From Cladochytrium replicatum (taxonomy: Eukaryota; Chytridiomycota; Chytridiomycetes; Cladochytriales; Cladochytriaceae), in the NCBI GenBank assembly GCA_025526935.1, contig JAHLKD010000024.1:310001-374000 (forward strand): a stretch of DNA of 64,000 bases, read 5' to 3'. The notes beneath the pieces are model-generated. The model saw only the letters and a list, made by a program, of their open reading frames with translations. It was not told where the DNA came from and did not search any database. A program made the translations under genes and the position numbers. Of the stretch, positions 11,527 through 23,052 are shown in pieces; the first letter of the stretch is position 1, and every line of letters starts with the position of its first letter.

Positions 11527-14024
11527 ATGCGCTGTTCATGCCATGCTCTTCGATCGAAGTATCTTGTTGCCGCACGGCGACGGCCTTTCTCGACCCAACA
11601 CAGAGCTGCTGCTCCTCGATCATACCACTTCCCTTTCGAAGACGCTGAGCTCGTCCTCACTGACAGCTACGTTACACCCAACGTTGAAACAGAAAGTGTG
11701 AAAGACTTTTGGGACGCGATCATGAAGTTTTCAACAGAACCAGGTCCGCAAACGTTCAGATTTTTCATTGGCCAAGCATGACTCATCTGTGATTCTTTAT
11801 TCAGAGAGTTTCCAGCTTGGACAGAATGTCCCGTCGGAGTCTTTTGCTGATAAATCATCCGACGAGAAGCTCGCATTTGCTCAACAACTACTGAAAGGTG
11901 CCGTCCGTTCCGGAAAAGAGCAGGGCGACTTGCTGCCGAGTTTATACGCGAGAAAATGCTGTGAGCTGTACGAGATATTAGATAAGGTAATATTCTTACT
12001 GTCTGCCTCATTCATTTATGAACGTCTCCACTTTTAGACCGAGCGAGCCAGATTCATGAAGTTGCTCGGAACGGAGTTTGGTGTTGATAGGAACAGGGTT
12101 TTGAAAGCAGCCTCTGCATATACCAACGAGGTATTGTAGCGAAAGACGTTTGTTATTATGGCTCCATCACTCAAATGTTTCAACAGGTCAACGACAAGGT
12201 GAACGTCAAAGCACAACAGGATCTTCGTGAAGCCATGATACCTGCTTGCGAGAGATTCTTTGCCCACATCAACCAACTTCCTGGCGGAATGAAATTCCTC
12301 GTCCATATGCGTCAAGATATTTTGGTATTTCTCTTGACACCTCCTGATATTTGCTGGCTGAGCCGCTGTGAATTCAAAGGAAATAATGCAAACTGACAAT
12401 AGTCCAGCGCTGCGCTTGGTGAATGACTGGTTGAAACAGCAACTCCAAGGGTGGTTCGGCATCGGCAACCTTGATCTTGAGCGAATTAGTTGGAGCACTT
12501 CTGCGAACGTTCTGGAAAAGGTGACTGATGTTCCAGCATTGCATCGAAATCCTAATTTAGTTTCCATTCAGATCATGAAGTATGAGGCGGTGCACGAAGT
12601 GCCTGGCTGGGATTCATTGAAACAGCGACTGGGAACCGGACGGTTATGCTACTCATTCTTTCATCGCGCTATGCCACACGAGCCACTGACGTTTGTGCAT
12701 GTATTGATTGGATGATCTGCTTTTTCGATCATGAATGAGCTCATCCGAATCAAACCAGGTTGCCTTGACTCAAGAAATTGCGGACAACGTTCAGGTATCA
12801 ACTACGCCGAATTGATAAAAAACAAAGAAAAATCTTTGCCCATTTGTAGGATATTCTTAATGATCCGTCGCCAGGACTTCCCCATGCGGATGAATACACA
12901 ACTGCAATCTTTTACTCTATTTCGTCATCGCAGCGAGGTAACGCTTTGGTTATAGCTATTTCAAAGAAATCCAAAGTTCCAAATGTTTTTTGCAGGATTG
13001 TCAGGAGTTGACCTTGGAAACTTCCTAATCAAGCGAGTTGTCAAGGAGATACAGAAACATGTTCCGTCAGTCACCACTTTCTGCACGTTGTCGCCAATTC
13101 CAAACTTCCGGCATTGGCTGAACACCCAACTGAACAACGTCCTGACAAACTTTGAGCATGGTGCAGTTGATCCGGGATTGAGTAGCCTTATTCTGGATGA
13201 CGAGACGGACGAGCTATCTGCCCTCTATGGAGTTCCGAAGGATTCTCAACTGATAAAAAGGCTTCAGGTAAGGATCTGATTCGCGTTTATAATGTGCACC
13301 TGTGACTTGTATGTATGCAGAAATCTCTGAATGATGATGACTCCTGGTTGACTGATAGCCGCCAACTGAACCTGCTGAAGCCGATTTTGCTGAGGCTGTG
13401 CGGTCGATACCTGCTAGTAGAGAAGAAGCGGACATTTGCGTATGACCCAGTTGGTGAGTGAGGACAGAATTAACTGTTAACCCTTTGCCTTACCACCACC
13501 CATACAGCCAACTTCCACATCCGGAACGGTGCGTGTGTCCACCGCATCAACTGGCTCGCCGACACCTCTGGTATAATTGACTTTCTCATTACTTGATGCC
13601 TCCAATCATTTACCAATTAATAGCCAAGGGCCTGAGACAATCATTCGGAATTATGGCCAACTACAACTACGTTCTCCCTCAAGTCGAAAGAAACAACCAA
13701 CAGTACCTTCTCGACGGCACCATCTCGATCATCACCCATCCAAACAACAGCGTCGACGACGACAACTTTATAACCTCTCCGGATCCATCCTTGATCTGGG
13801 CCGTGCAGCAACTGGTCTCTGTCACTGAAAGTGGGACACCGGGTTACTCTTCTCTTGCTTTCCGAGCTGGCGCTTCGCTCCCACCTGGTACTCACTCTTC
13901 TAAGGTGCGGTATGTGAGGGCACCCGGAGAGGCAGTCCGACGGCGATTTAAAAAGGCAAGAGCGGAGGATGCAGGGATCGGATTGGCTGGGATCGCGAAA
14001 GACAAGGATAGGTCAAAGCTGTGA
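11527..14024 (+). CDS. MLYCD: Malonyl-CoA decarboxylase
   Basis: Twelve exons in phase: 11527-11743, 11805-11986, 12038-12130, 12187-12324, 12380-12520, 12572-12700, 12759-12794, 12850-12937, 12996-13267, 13321-13453, 13508-13570 and 13624-14024; 630 residues. It converts malonyl-CoA to acetyl-CoA and CO2. Family blocks are clear: ALRLVNDWLK then WFGIGNLDLERISW; SFFHRAMPHEPLTFVHVAL; FYSISSSQRGLSGVDLGNFL; FCTLSPIPNFRHWL; and HRINWLADTSAKGLRQSFG, the conserved catalytic region. The N-terminus (MRCSCHALRSKYLVAARRR, then PFSTQ) is Arg-rich without acids, like a mitochondrial presequence. The C-terminus is SKL, a peroxisomal targeting signal, as in animal enzymes. Dual mitochondrial and peroxisomal targeting is therefore likely. 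Exon 5 uses the acceptor at 12379, the only one that keeps phase. Confidence 0.93.
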
Positions 14025-16328
14025 ACATCAGCGCCTGCATTCGTCGATGATCTATGTTCGCTATGCATTGTTTCATCATGTTTTTGATAATCTCATGAGT
14101 TTATCCAAATGGCATTTTCCAATAAGTAATGAGTGTGAAACAACTTCGAATCATTCGTTTGGCAACAAATCATCCGGCCATACTCAGCCTACCAAATGCC
14201 TTGTATCGTACATGCCCAGTTAGTACAAGCGATCGAAGTTCCCCCAAGAACAACCGCACAACAGGTACATCTTACCTAAACGATCATATGATCACTAACA
14301 TTTGCCCGTAAACATACCATGATCTGGCACAGAACACAATCCACACAATCCATTCCAACTGATCAATAACACCTGGCGCGACAAACCAATCAACCCGCCA
14401 ATACTGCTCAGCTCGATGAGACGCTTGCAATTTACAATGAAGTCAACCCCAAGAACCTATTGACATACAGATCGCCTACTTTGGATTACTAAAATGGATC
14501 CAAATGCATCAATCCAGCAACCCCAACTACTCCATCGATGATCTCTCATCTACACCCATCCAGTCCCTGAAGAACAGAGTATACACACCATGACACAGTT
14601 TGAACAATAGAACTGAGCCCGGTGGATGTGTATAAAAGCGCAGCACACACACACTCACTGTTTCTTCCCCGCTTCGAATGGGATAAGTTGCACAGCGAGG
14701 ATTCCTAACCCTTTCCGCTATTCCAAGTCAGCCCATTTGACAAGCGGAGAATAAAGCAAGAGAATGTTTGAAGGAAGGATTGTTGATCGTCGTGAACATG
14801 TGTTGGTAAGTCGGTTTGGGGTCATAAGGTATCACAGGCGATCACGAAGCGGATTGGAGTGGAAAAAGGGGAGGGACTTTTGAAGGGGGGGCGAAGGAGC
14901 AATACCGACTATTTCTATCAAACCCTTTTGACACTTTTTCAAGTTTGTTTTGTGGCGCGTTCAGGTATGGGCAGATGTGTGTTGTGTGGTTCCGGATGAC
15001 AGAAAAGCAACAAAAAGCAAAAGCGGATCTTTCTCCCGACTTAGTTAATTCCACACCACAGAACTGGATGGTACATCGAATATCTTCTTTCAAACACTTC
15101 ATGAGTAAGGGGGCGGCGATTCACCAAACGTGAATGCCAATGGTTGCCCCGCTCCGTTTCTGTACACCACACAACCAGAGGGGCCGGATCACAATCTGTG
15201 ATCTTCCTTCCACGAAACAGGAAACAGGGTAATTACGATCACCAATGTTATCACCTCCTGTGAAAGCTCCTCAATATTTATCACATGTGCTCAGTCAGAT
15301 GTGGGTCCTAAAGTTTGGTGGTCGCGTGTTGATCAGCAAAAATTTTACATGATCAGTTCCTCATCGATGTCGAAGAAGAGTTACCACACGGCACGATGGA
15401 CGAGTCTTTTTGCGAAGGTAAGTTGGTTGCCAGCTTGGACATTATGAATTGGTAATAGTTATCCACGTGAGCAGGATGGAGACAAAATTTGGTGATAAGG
15501 GCCTTTGCAATGAGTGATGAAAAGAGTTTATGAAAACAGGGAGACAGGACAGAGGGTAGAGCGATATCTTACTCATCAGCAACATTAAGTTTACTTTTCA
15601 AAATTTCTCTAGACCGATTTCTGTCGGTGGAGCGGTGGAGCGACTGGACAATTCAATGAAATAGGTTCGTCATGCCAAGCATACCTTTGCAGTGTGGCAG
15701 TGGCGTTGCGTGCTGTGTGAGTGCCATTATTTTGTGTTGGGAAACCCGCACACCCCTGTGCATCCTCAAAGTGTAATACCGAATGAGTGCCACGAAAGCA
15801 GATGTTCGGCGCTTGCAAAGCGCACGTTCGATTATGTAATTGCTTTTTCCTTTTCGCATGGTCTCGGCCCGTGGCTTGATATCTGGTGATAAAAGAAAAG
15901 GAAAAGTGTTTTTTTCTGCTGGGTGGCTGCGCGAGTATATGACACCCCCTGCCCCCCATTAGCCCCTCAGGTTTGACCTCACCAAACGCTACACCACTGC
16001 TATTGTCTGTCTGCTATCCCTCACTATTTGTCCCTCTTACCTCGCAAACCAACCGCACCTCTATCCGCAACGTAGATTTGTTCGCTAGATTTCTCTTGGG
16101 TATGTCATTTCTGAATTCTACACCTGTCTTATTTTGAACTAACACACCATCATCACCTGTCACTTACAGTTTTGACACCGACCTCTTGAACTTCTTTTTG
16201 CCTTTTCTGTTCTTTGAAACCGATTTAGTGTACATTGCCATTTGTCCACCCTCCTGTCCTCGCTTCCCGACCTCTTCAAAAACACCAACCCCTCAACTCC
16301 ATCTTCCCAGTCACTACACCTCCTGAAT
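14025..16328. other. Long intergenic region with unassigned possible exons
   Basis: About 2.3 kb without a gene I can name. A TATA-like GTATAAAAGCG lies near 14630. Possible exons occur: one starting at 14764 (MFEGRIVDRREHVL then a GTAAGT donor), and one near 15350-15415 (FLIDVEEELPHGTMDE, then GTAAGT) that could join in phase to an exon after the acceptor at about 15612, ending in RWSDWTIQ. None is long or recognisable. A 5' UTR intron of the next gene is likely near 16099-16170. Confidence 0.3.
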
Positions 16329-17735
16329 ATGAGCTTTGACCGGACCCCGGCCCAACTTGCCTCTGAACTAGCTGCGCTCTCTGAACGCAACAGGGATATA
16401 ACTAAGGAGATACAAGATTTGAAAAAGGTACAGTGCACTGCCACCCTTAGATTGTCCACTCACAAACGACCTCCAATAAGGAACGTGTTTTCTGGCGCGA
16501 TACTCAACATCAGGTCGTTCAATACGAAGCCGCTGTTGACTCTTTGAAGAAGGAGCAACAGTCGCTACTGTCCGAACTTGTGCGATTACGTCGTGCTAAC
16601 GACGATCTCTCTCGTCAGCTCGATCGTGAGCTTGAAGAACACAATGAGACGAAGCAACGGCTCAATGACACTGAGGCAGCCCTTCGTCGTGCCGTCATCG
16701 ATCTGAAGGCGAAGTCAAAAGAACTTGAAGGCCGAGTGTCTGACTTCAGGCGATCTCGCTCTAACTCGAACGAATTATACGACGACGCAGAATCGCCAGG
16801 TTCCGTTCTTGAGATCAATCCTTCCCCTCCACCGTCGCCACGGGATTCATATGGAGTTTCATTCACCGACACTTCATACTTCAATGTCCGAAAACAGTCA
16901 AGTGCCTTCTCTCTGAAGGATGCACGGGAAGAGAACGAGAAGGTATTTTGAACTACTGAGTACGTAATATCTGATGCTAATGCTAACGTTACAGCTTCGT
17001 CAAACTATTGAAGAGCTTCAGACTGCTCTCTCCCAGAAGGACAAGCAAGTGAAGAACATGGGACGAGAGATCATCGACTATCAAAGGGTGCTTAGCACTT
17101 TGATGGACGACCTCGAGCGACGTGATGAGCAATCCATGTTTGGCATGGAAGAAAATGATGAGCTCGCCCCTCTCCGCAGCGACGACGGTTTTCCGGTCGT
17201 TCAAATCATCTCCGAACGCGGCGTTCGCCGCATTCGATCCAGGTTAGCCTTTGACGACGACGATTTCGACTATGAGGACCAACAAGGTCCCGCACCTACC
17301 AACACTCTGGGTAGAGAACTCGCTGGATTCAATGGCCGTGCGCCCAGCTCCGCCAGCGACGACAGCGGTGTTGTTATCAACGTAGAGGACGAACCACCAG
17401 TTCTCCGCCACAGGAGCAGTTCCTCCTCCAGCAGCGTCTCTAACAACGAGGTTATTGGCGCCTCCCTCGCCGACGAGCTTGAGCAACTCGGTCAGTTCGA
17501 CATGCTCAACGGTGCGCAAACAACCAAAGATGGGCAACCCGCCAAACTTGGCGAGGCTGGGTTCTTGAGGGCCCGCCTTGAGGCCGTTGGTCTTAACACC
17601 ACCGGCAACCGAAAGGTATTGAAGAAGCGCCTTCAGGCCTACATCAACCGCAAGAAGAAGCAACTTGCCACCACCGCCGACCCCGAGAAGAAGCTTGCTG
17701 CTCTCCAGACCATTGAAGCAGCACGCCACCACTAA
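16329..17735 (+). CDS. Coiled-coil protein with C-terminal SAP domain
   Basis: Three exons in phase: 16329-16427, 16514-16942 and 16995-17735, 422 residues. Residues about 1-125 and 178-225 form Glu/Lys/Leu/Gln-rich coiled coils (for example LSRQLDRELEEHNETKQRL). Between them lies a Ser/Pro-rich segment (NPSPPPSPRDSYG). A disordered acidic and Ser-rich stretch follows (RSSSSSSSVSNNE). Residues about 364-395 (GFLRARLEAVGLNTTGNRKV, then LKKRLQAYI) fit the SAP motif: two helices separated by a Gly-containing turn, used by nuclear proteins to bind AT-rich scaffold DNA. A basic RKKKQ follows. A nuclear or chromatin-associated scaffold role is inferred. I do not recognise an orthologue. Confidence 0.8.
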
Positions 17736-19043
17736 ATTCTGACCGGCTAGAGTTTAGTGAGCAGCTTCAGGATTTTCCTCTTCGGTTGTGTATCAGTTTC
17801 TTCTGTTTCTCTTGTTTGTGCCTAGGCGAACACCTTCTTTCTCTAAGGAAAGCTTACCCCTCTACCTTTCTCTGACCTATACCTGCACACTAAACTAGCC
17901 TTTTTGGGTTTTAATGTCACTTTTCGTTTTTGTTTTTTGTTGAGGACCTCATAGGAGGAATGAGGGATGATGTCGAAAGTCATTTCTCCGAACACCCTTT
18001 CCCTTTCGCATTGTTCCTTCCTTTACTTTTCTGGGGCTCCTTTACTAAAAAACTTACCGCATTTGTCGAGAAATACCCATGATGGGATGTTATTGTTTTT
18101 CCCCGGTTGACTTCCTTGGTGTTAAGTTGTATCGCTTGTACGTCACCCCTGGGTTTTCTTGGACTCATGTGTATTATTTCTTCGTTCCTGTTTCTTCCAT
18201 CATTGGCTTGTTCGTTGCAACGGACAGCGACTCACGACTTTCCCTTATGCGGCATATCTCTTGACGGTATGACTGTTCCACACTGTTAATTATTCCGCCC
18301 ATTTCATTCATTCGAAAACTTCAAATTGATCATTCCTTCGTTGTTGTCTTCGCTTCCGTTGCATCGTTCTCGCTTTCGCTATAAGATTTGATTGTTTACT
18401 TCGTGTATCTTGCTTTTTTCGTTCTGATTGTGTTTCCTTTCATTTCGCTTATCCGTCAGCAAGGACGTCTTTTTTTCTGATTACTCGGTTCATTTCCCTG
18501 CTTGACGTGTTTCGGAATGAGGTGGGCGCCCCTTTTTTTTGTGGGCGTTTGCATGTGTTGCGGTTTGACTTTGTGTTGTCGGAACAGGCATTCCCGTCTG
18601 TGGTCTCCAAATCTCCCTCACCCTGCGCGTAACATTCCTTGACGTTTTCCTTAGAGTGGGATGGTGTTCGTATGTGTTACTGTTATCCAGTGGGCACTTG
18701 ATTTAGTGTCTTTGTTTCTTTCCGGCTAGCGTCTTTCATTTTTGCGGACCGGCTGTTGGGTTGGGCTCTCCAATTTCCAAGAGTCGGCTCGCCCCCAAAG
18801 AAAAAGAAAAAATACCAAAAACTTCAAAAACCAGAAAAATACACTCTCGGTTATCCGATCTTCTTTCGTTTTTTGTTGGTTTAGCTTTGTTTTGAGAGCA
18901 TACTTTTCAATAAACGTAACTGATCGAGAGGCAAACTGATTGTTGATGGTGCGAAGATGACAAGCTCTTTGATGTCTCCCAAAGAGCTTAATGGCAGCTC
19001 TCTATTTACATCCGGCGCTTTCGGTTCCCTCCTTTAATAATCA
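17736..19043. other. Intergenic, T-rich 3' UTR and promoter DNA
   Basis: About 1.3 kb of plus-strand T-rich DNA between the SAP-domain gene and the OPT transporter. It probably contains a long 3' UTR followed by the transporter promoter. No coding exon, RNA gene or repeat was recognised. Confidence 0.4.
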
Positions 19044-21719
19044 ATGTCTGAAGTAGTAGTTGACATTCCTCCCACTATTTGCCATGGCGGGCACAAACGA
19101 ATTCCAGCAGAATCAGCGAAAGCGACGACGATCAGATCCAGCTGCAAAAGAGTGACGGTGTGTCAGATGGAACAACAGATATCCTTGACGAGCTTAAACC
19201 TGTGGAGGATTTTTTGCAAGCAACAGATGCAGAGTTGGCCGATGCAGGCACGACAGATTCCATGGCCGGTGCTGTTGTCCCAAACACAGACGACCCCCGA
19301 ATTACGCATCTGTCGTAAGTTGTTGTCGTCCTTGCAAAAATAGTGAAGCTCCAATGACTGTTGTAGGATCCGTGCTTGGGTTCTGGGAACGTTTTGGTGT
19401 GTCGGGATGGCAGCCGCAAATGGAATCTTGGCCTTTCGAACCAACAGCATCGTGCTCGATCCTACCCTTGCGACACTCCTGACTTACCCTATGGGATTGC
19501 TCTTGGCCAAGTTTGTTCCTTCTCTGAGCTTGGGTCGTGGGACTTGGGAATTCAACATGAATCCACCATTCACTCTCAAAGAACACTGGTATGTATGTAA
19601 GAATATCGTCCCATTGGAACGCTCAAAGCATTATTTCTACAGTCTAGTTTCAATCATGGCTAGTGCAGGCTCGGCAGGCGCATATTCGGTTTACAACGTG
19701 GTATCACAGCGTTACAACGGTTTTATGGCGAACACGAATGTGGATTTCGCACAGTCGCTGGCCTGGGTAGTTACTACACAGATGATTGGTTTTGGAATCG
19801 CAGGACTAGCGAGACGTTTTCTTGTCAAGCCCGCTGCAATGCTCTGGCCCTCGATCCTTCCCACGATCGCACTATTCGTATCTCTCCATCAGAAGGAAGA
19901 CCCAGAGCCCAGAACCAGCGGGACAAAGTGGAGTGTCACGGTTCAAGTTCTTCTGGATTGGGCTGGGTTGCATTTTTCTTTACGAGCTCATTCCGAATGT
20001 AAGAAAACGGGGAACCGATATTTTTCCCGCTTTATCTTAAAAAATTGTGCATTTAGTACGTTGCGCCAGCGTTACAAACAATCTCTGTGCTTTGTCTCCT
20101 TAGTAGCGCTTCAGTTGCACGGTTTCTGGGCTCCGCGAGTCCGCCAATCTCAGGACCAGGTCTATTGTCGCTCACTCTTGACCTCCAGTACCTTGGCAAA
20201 GGTGTTTTTGTCATCCCTTGGATCTACCAGATCCAAAGCTATATCGGCAACTGGCTAATGACATATGCAGTCGCCACTCCACTCTTTCTCTCGAACGCAT
20301 TCGGACGTCCGGAACCTCTCCTCCGTAGCGGGGACCCAGTCTCAAACCAAACAGTCAACAAATGGTACTTCAACTCCGTGTGGCTGTTTGATCACGAAGG
20401 ACGGAAAGTGAATCCGCGAGTGCTGTATCGGCTTCCGGATTACGGTTTGAACGAAACTGTTTACGGATCCACGGCACCGATCTATATCTCGGAGTTCTTC
20501 GCTGTCAGTTACTTGATCGAGTTTATGGTCCTTCCGGCGATGGTTGTGCATGTTGTGTGTTGGTATGGAAAGGATATTTATCGGCAGTTCAAGGTAGGAT
20601 CAAACTTGGCATCACGTTCTCGTTGCACCTCAAAATTTCCGGGTGTTAAGGCTGCACTCCATCAGGTTAATGATGAGATGGATATACACAATAAGCTGAT
20701 GGGCGGGTATAAAGAGGTGCCAGAGTGGTTGTTTGCAGCGTGGCTCTTGCTGTGGACGATTGCGTTGTGTGTGGTGTGCACCGTCACAGAGTTTCGGATG
20801 CCAGTGAGTCAAAAATAACAACGGAACTTTGGCAAGCTCAATTTCTTGTTAATGTTCGTTTCCCTTTCCCTTGCAGATCTACGGCGGGATCCTTGCAACG
20901 GCAGTCTCTTCGGTTCTCATCTTGCCACTGGGGATAATACAGGCAATCACGGGAACCGTGATTGGACTCAACGTTCTTCAGCAATTCATCGGCGGACTTC
21001 TGATGCCGGGAAACACCGTTGCCGTGATGTGCTTCAAATCCATTGGATTCAACACGACCGCCCAGGCAGTGACTCTTTTAACGGATCTTAAGATGGGTCA
21101 TTATCTCAAGATCCCACCATACTGCATTGTTGCGATACAGATCACAGGAACGTTACTTGGGAGCTTGGTGTACCTTTCCGTTACGTGGTGGATGATCTTT
21201 CAACAATCGATTACGTTAGGACAAGGTGATTGGCAACTGATTGGTTACCAAACGTTTTACAACGCCGGCGCGATATGGGGTGCAATTGGTCCTCGTCGCT
21301 TCTTTGGTATCGGATCTGTGTACCAAAATCTACTTTGGGGTTTCCTCGTTGGTGCAATCGCACCAATCATTCCTTTCGCGCTTTCGAAAATCCACCCTTT
21401 GACAATATGGCCAAAGATCAACCTGCCCGTCATCATCTTCGTTGCAGGCGTGGGAGAATTCCAGAACCAGAACATGGTTGGACCAATCGTCGGGTTCGTT
21501 TTCATGCATGTTTTATTTCATAGGGCGAAGGGCTGGTGGAGGAAGTACAACTACGTTCTGGCGTCTGCGGTTGCAGGGGGTGTTGCATCTGCGATTCTTG
21601 TCGCAACTGCTTTGGACACCGGTGGGGCGGTGTTTCCAAAGTGGATCCTAAACCCGAGCACATATTTCGCTTACTACTGTTACGGGCTGAGCTACGATGG
21701 ATTTTCTTCGGAAGGCTGA
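19044..21719 (+). CDS. Oligopeptide transporter (OPT family), apparent frameshift
   Basis: A polytopic membrane protein of the OPT family, proton-coupled importers of small peptides or metal chelates. Exons recognised: up to 19314, then 19367-19588, 19643-19998, 20057-20593, 20666-20803 and 20877-21719. Conserved pieces include SIRAWVLGTFW, NPPFTLKEH, FGIAGLARRFLVKPAAMLWP, RFKFFWIGLGCIFLYELIPN, LLMPGNTVAVMCFKSIG, GPRRFFGIGSVYQNLLW and NQNMVGPIVGF. Exon 19643-19998 changes frame: ALFVSLHQ (to about 19895) and RFKFFW (from about 19940) are one base out of phase, and no plausible intron bridges them. This could be a sequencing error or a recent mutation. The 5' end is also uncertain. The acidic N-terminal frame (about 19082-19314) has no upstream ATG. 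ATG 19044 could join it only through a weak GTAGTA donor. Confidence 0.8.
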
Positions 21720-21845
21720 CAGGAACTTAAACTCAACGCGAAACATGAATATTTTTTTGTATTTCATGTTCGGGATATGTCAAAAAATGGTAGCAACTTA
21801 AGCGGCTGCTGTCGAATGATTCAGGAGTCGTGATCGGACAATCAG

Positions 21846-22625
21846 TCACGGTGCAAGTTGTAGTTCCACCAGAAAAGCACCGTCAAAGCTCTGAACTGGC
21901 TTGAAAAAACCAGGAATGTCCTTGTCATCGTACTCAGTGTATAAAAGGGATGCTAGCTCCGTGAAACCGCATTTTTCGAAGACGTTTCTCGATTTCCGGC
22001 TGGTACACTCTGCGTATGCACGGAGAAACAAAGGATATCCATCAGGATCCCGTGATGATCTTTGCACTTCAACAGATGCATCGACAAGCCTTTTTGCGAC
22101 GCCCTTTCCCTCCCAGCCCGCATCAACAACAAGGAACGCGATTCGGACGGTTTTGAGAAACCTCCAAAATTTTGGATCAGAACCATTGAGTAGAGCCCTC
22201 CCTTCGTGGCTGATATCTATCTCTCCGGGTGGAGGTGGTGGTGCCTTCCAGTTCGCGGTGGGCCAATCAGGTCGAGCATCCGCATATTTTTGACGAATCG
22301 TATCAAGTAAATTCTGTACTGCACGAAACTCGGAATATTCTCCGTTATAAACTTCAAACGACTCTGCAGCTTCTTCAGTGTGCTTGAATGACAGGCAGAG
22401 ACCAACGACAGTGTCATTTTCGGTGACAGCGACTTGAGAGAGACCATGCGACAAAGCAACGGTTGTGAACCAATGTGCCCAAGAGTACCACGCTGATGTC
22501 TGATCTTCTCCGCCGTTGAGATGTTTCAATGCAAGTGTTGTCGGCTCCCTCTTCAGCCCCTTTATCATGAGCTCCGCCGTTTCATCAACATGCTTATCCT
22601 CAAGAGCCACGACCCGCACCGACAT
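21846..22625 (-). CDS. GNAT family N-acetyltransferase
   Basis: A single uninterrupted 259-residue reading frame, unusual among these intron-rich neighbours. The second half carries the acetyl-CoA-binding signature of the GNAT fold: strand AFLVVDAGWEGKGVAKRLVD, where the Gly-x-Gly-hydrophobic-Ala loop binds the pyrophosphate. A later strand-helix follows, FLRAYAECTSRKSRNVFEK then CGF, typical of motif B. The N-terminal half has the helix-strand start (VRVVALEDKHVDETAELMIK). The substrate cannot be read from sequence; candidates range from polyamines to small amines. It converges on the OPT gene, with 126 bp between stops. Confidence 0.75.
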   Translation of the reverse strand: MSVRVVALEDKHVDETAELMIKGLKREPTTLALKHLNGGEDQTSAWYSWAHWFTTVALSHGLSQVAVTENDTVVGLCLSFKHTEEAAESFEVYNGEYSEFRAVQNLLDTIRQKYADARPDWPTANWKAPPPPPGEIDISHEGRALLNGSDPKFWRFLKTVRIAFLVVDAGWEGKGVAKRLVDASVEVQRSSRDPDGYPLFLRAYAECTSRKSRNVFEKCGFTELASLLYTEYDDKDIPGFFKPVQSFDGAFLVELQLAP

Positions 22626-22746
22626 TCAGAATTCGCTGTGCGCCACGCGATACCAACGACGTTGATTGGTCAAGCACTAAGGATCATGATTGACTCTGGC
22701 GGAAACCAGTACAAAATGGAGTTGACAACAAATCAGGAAGAAGACG

Positions 22747-22950
22747 ACTTGTAAGTTATAGAGCGAAGGTTCTTGTGGACCCAATATCAATCTAGGCTTG
22801 GATATGTTGAAGAGTTAATCGGGTCCAGTTTCCAAGTTGTCGCTGAACTTGTAAGTTATAGAGCGAAGGTTCTTGTGGACCCAATATCAATCTAGGCTTG
22901 GATATGTTGAAGAGTTAATCGGGTCCAGTTTCCAAGTTGTCGCTGAACTT
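22747..22950. repeat. Perfect 100-bp tandem duplication
   Basis: The unit beginning ACTTGTAAGTTATAGAGCGA at 22747 is repeated without change from 22847, and ACTT at 22947-22950 begins a third. The period is exactly 100 bp. It lies in the spacer between the GNAT start (22625) and the WDR83 stop (23053). Identity of the copies implies a recent event or a collapsed or expanded assembly. Confidence 0.95.
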
Positions 22951-23052
22951 GTGGGTACAAAGTTTCGTTTAACGTAAAGATCTGAAATACATTCGATCCA
23001 AGATTGGTTATTATGTTCCCAAAATTTACAATTATCATTCTGATATCAATCG

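Noticed and set aside
14764-14806. MFEGRIVDRREHVL as the start of a ribosomal protein uL13-like gene
   Set aside because: No continuation of the family (GRLAS block) was found downstream in any frame.
15609-15959. 116-codon minus-strand frame
   Set aside because: No domain, no matching exon and no conservation signal visible by eye; likely chance.
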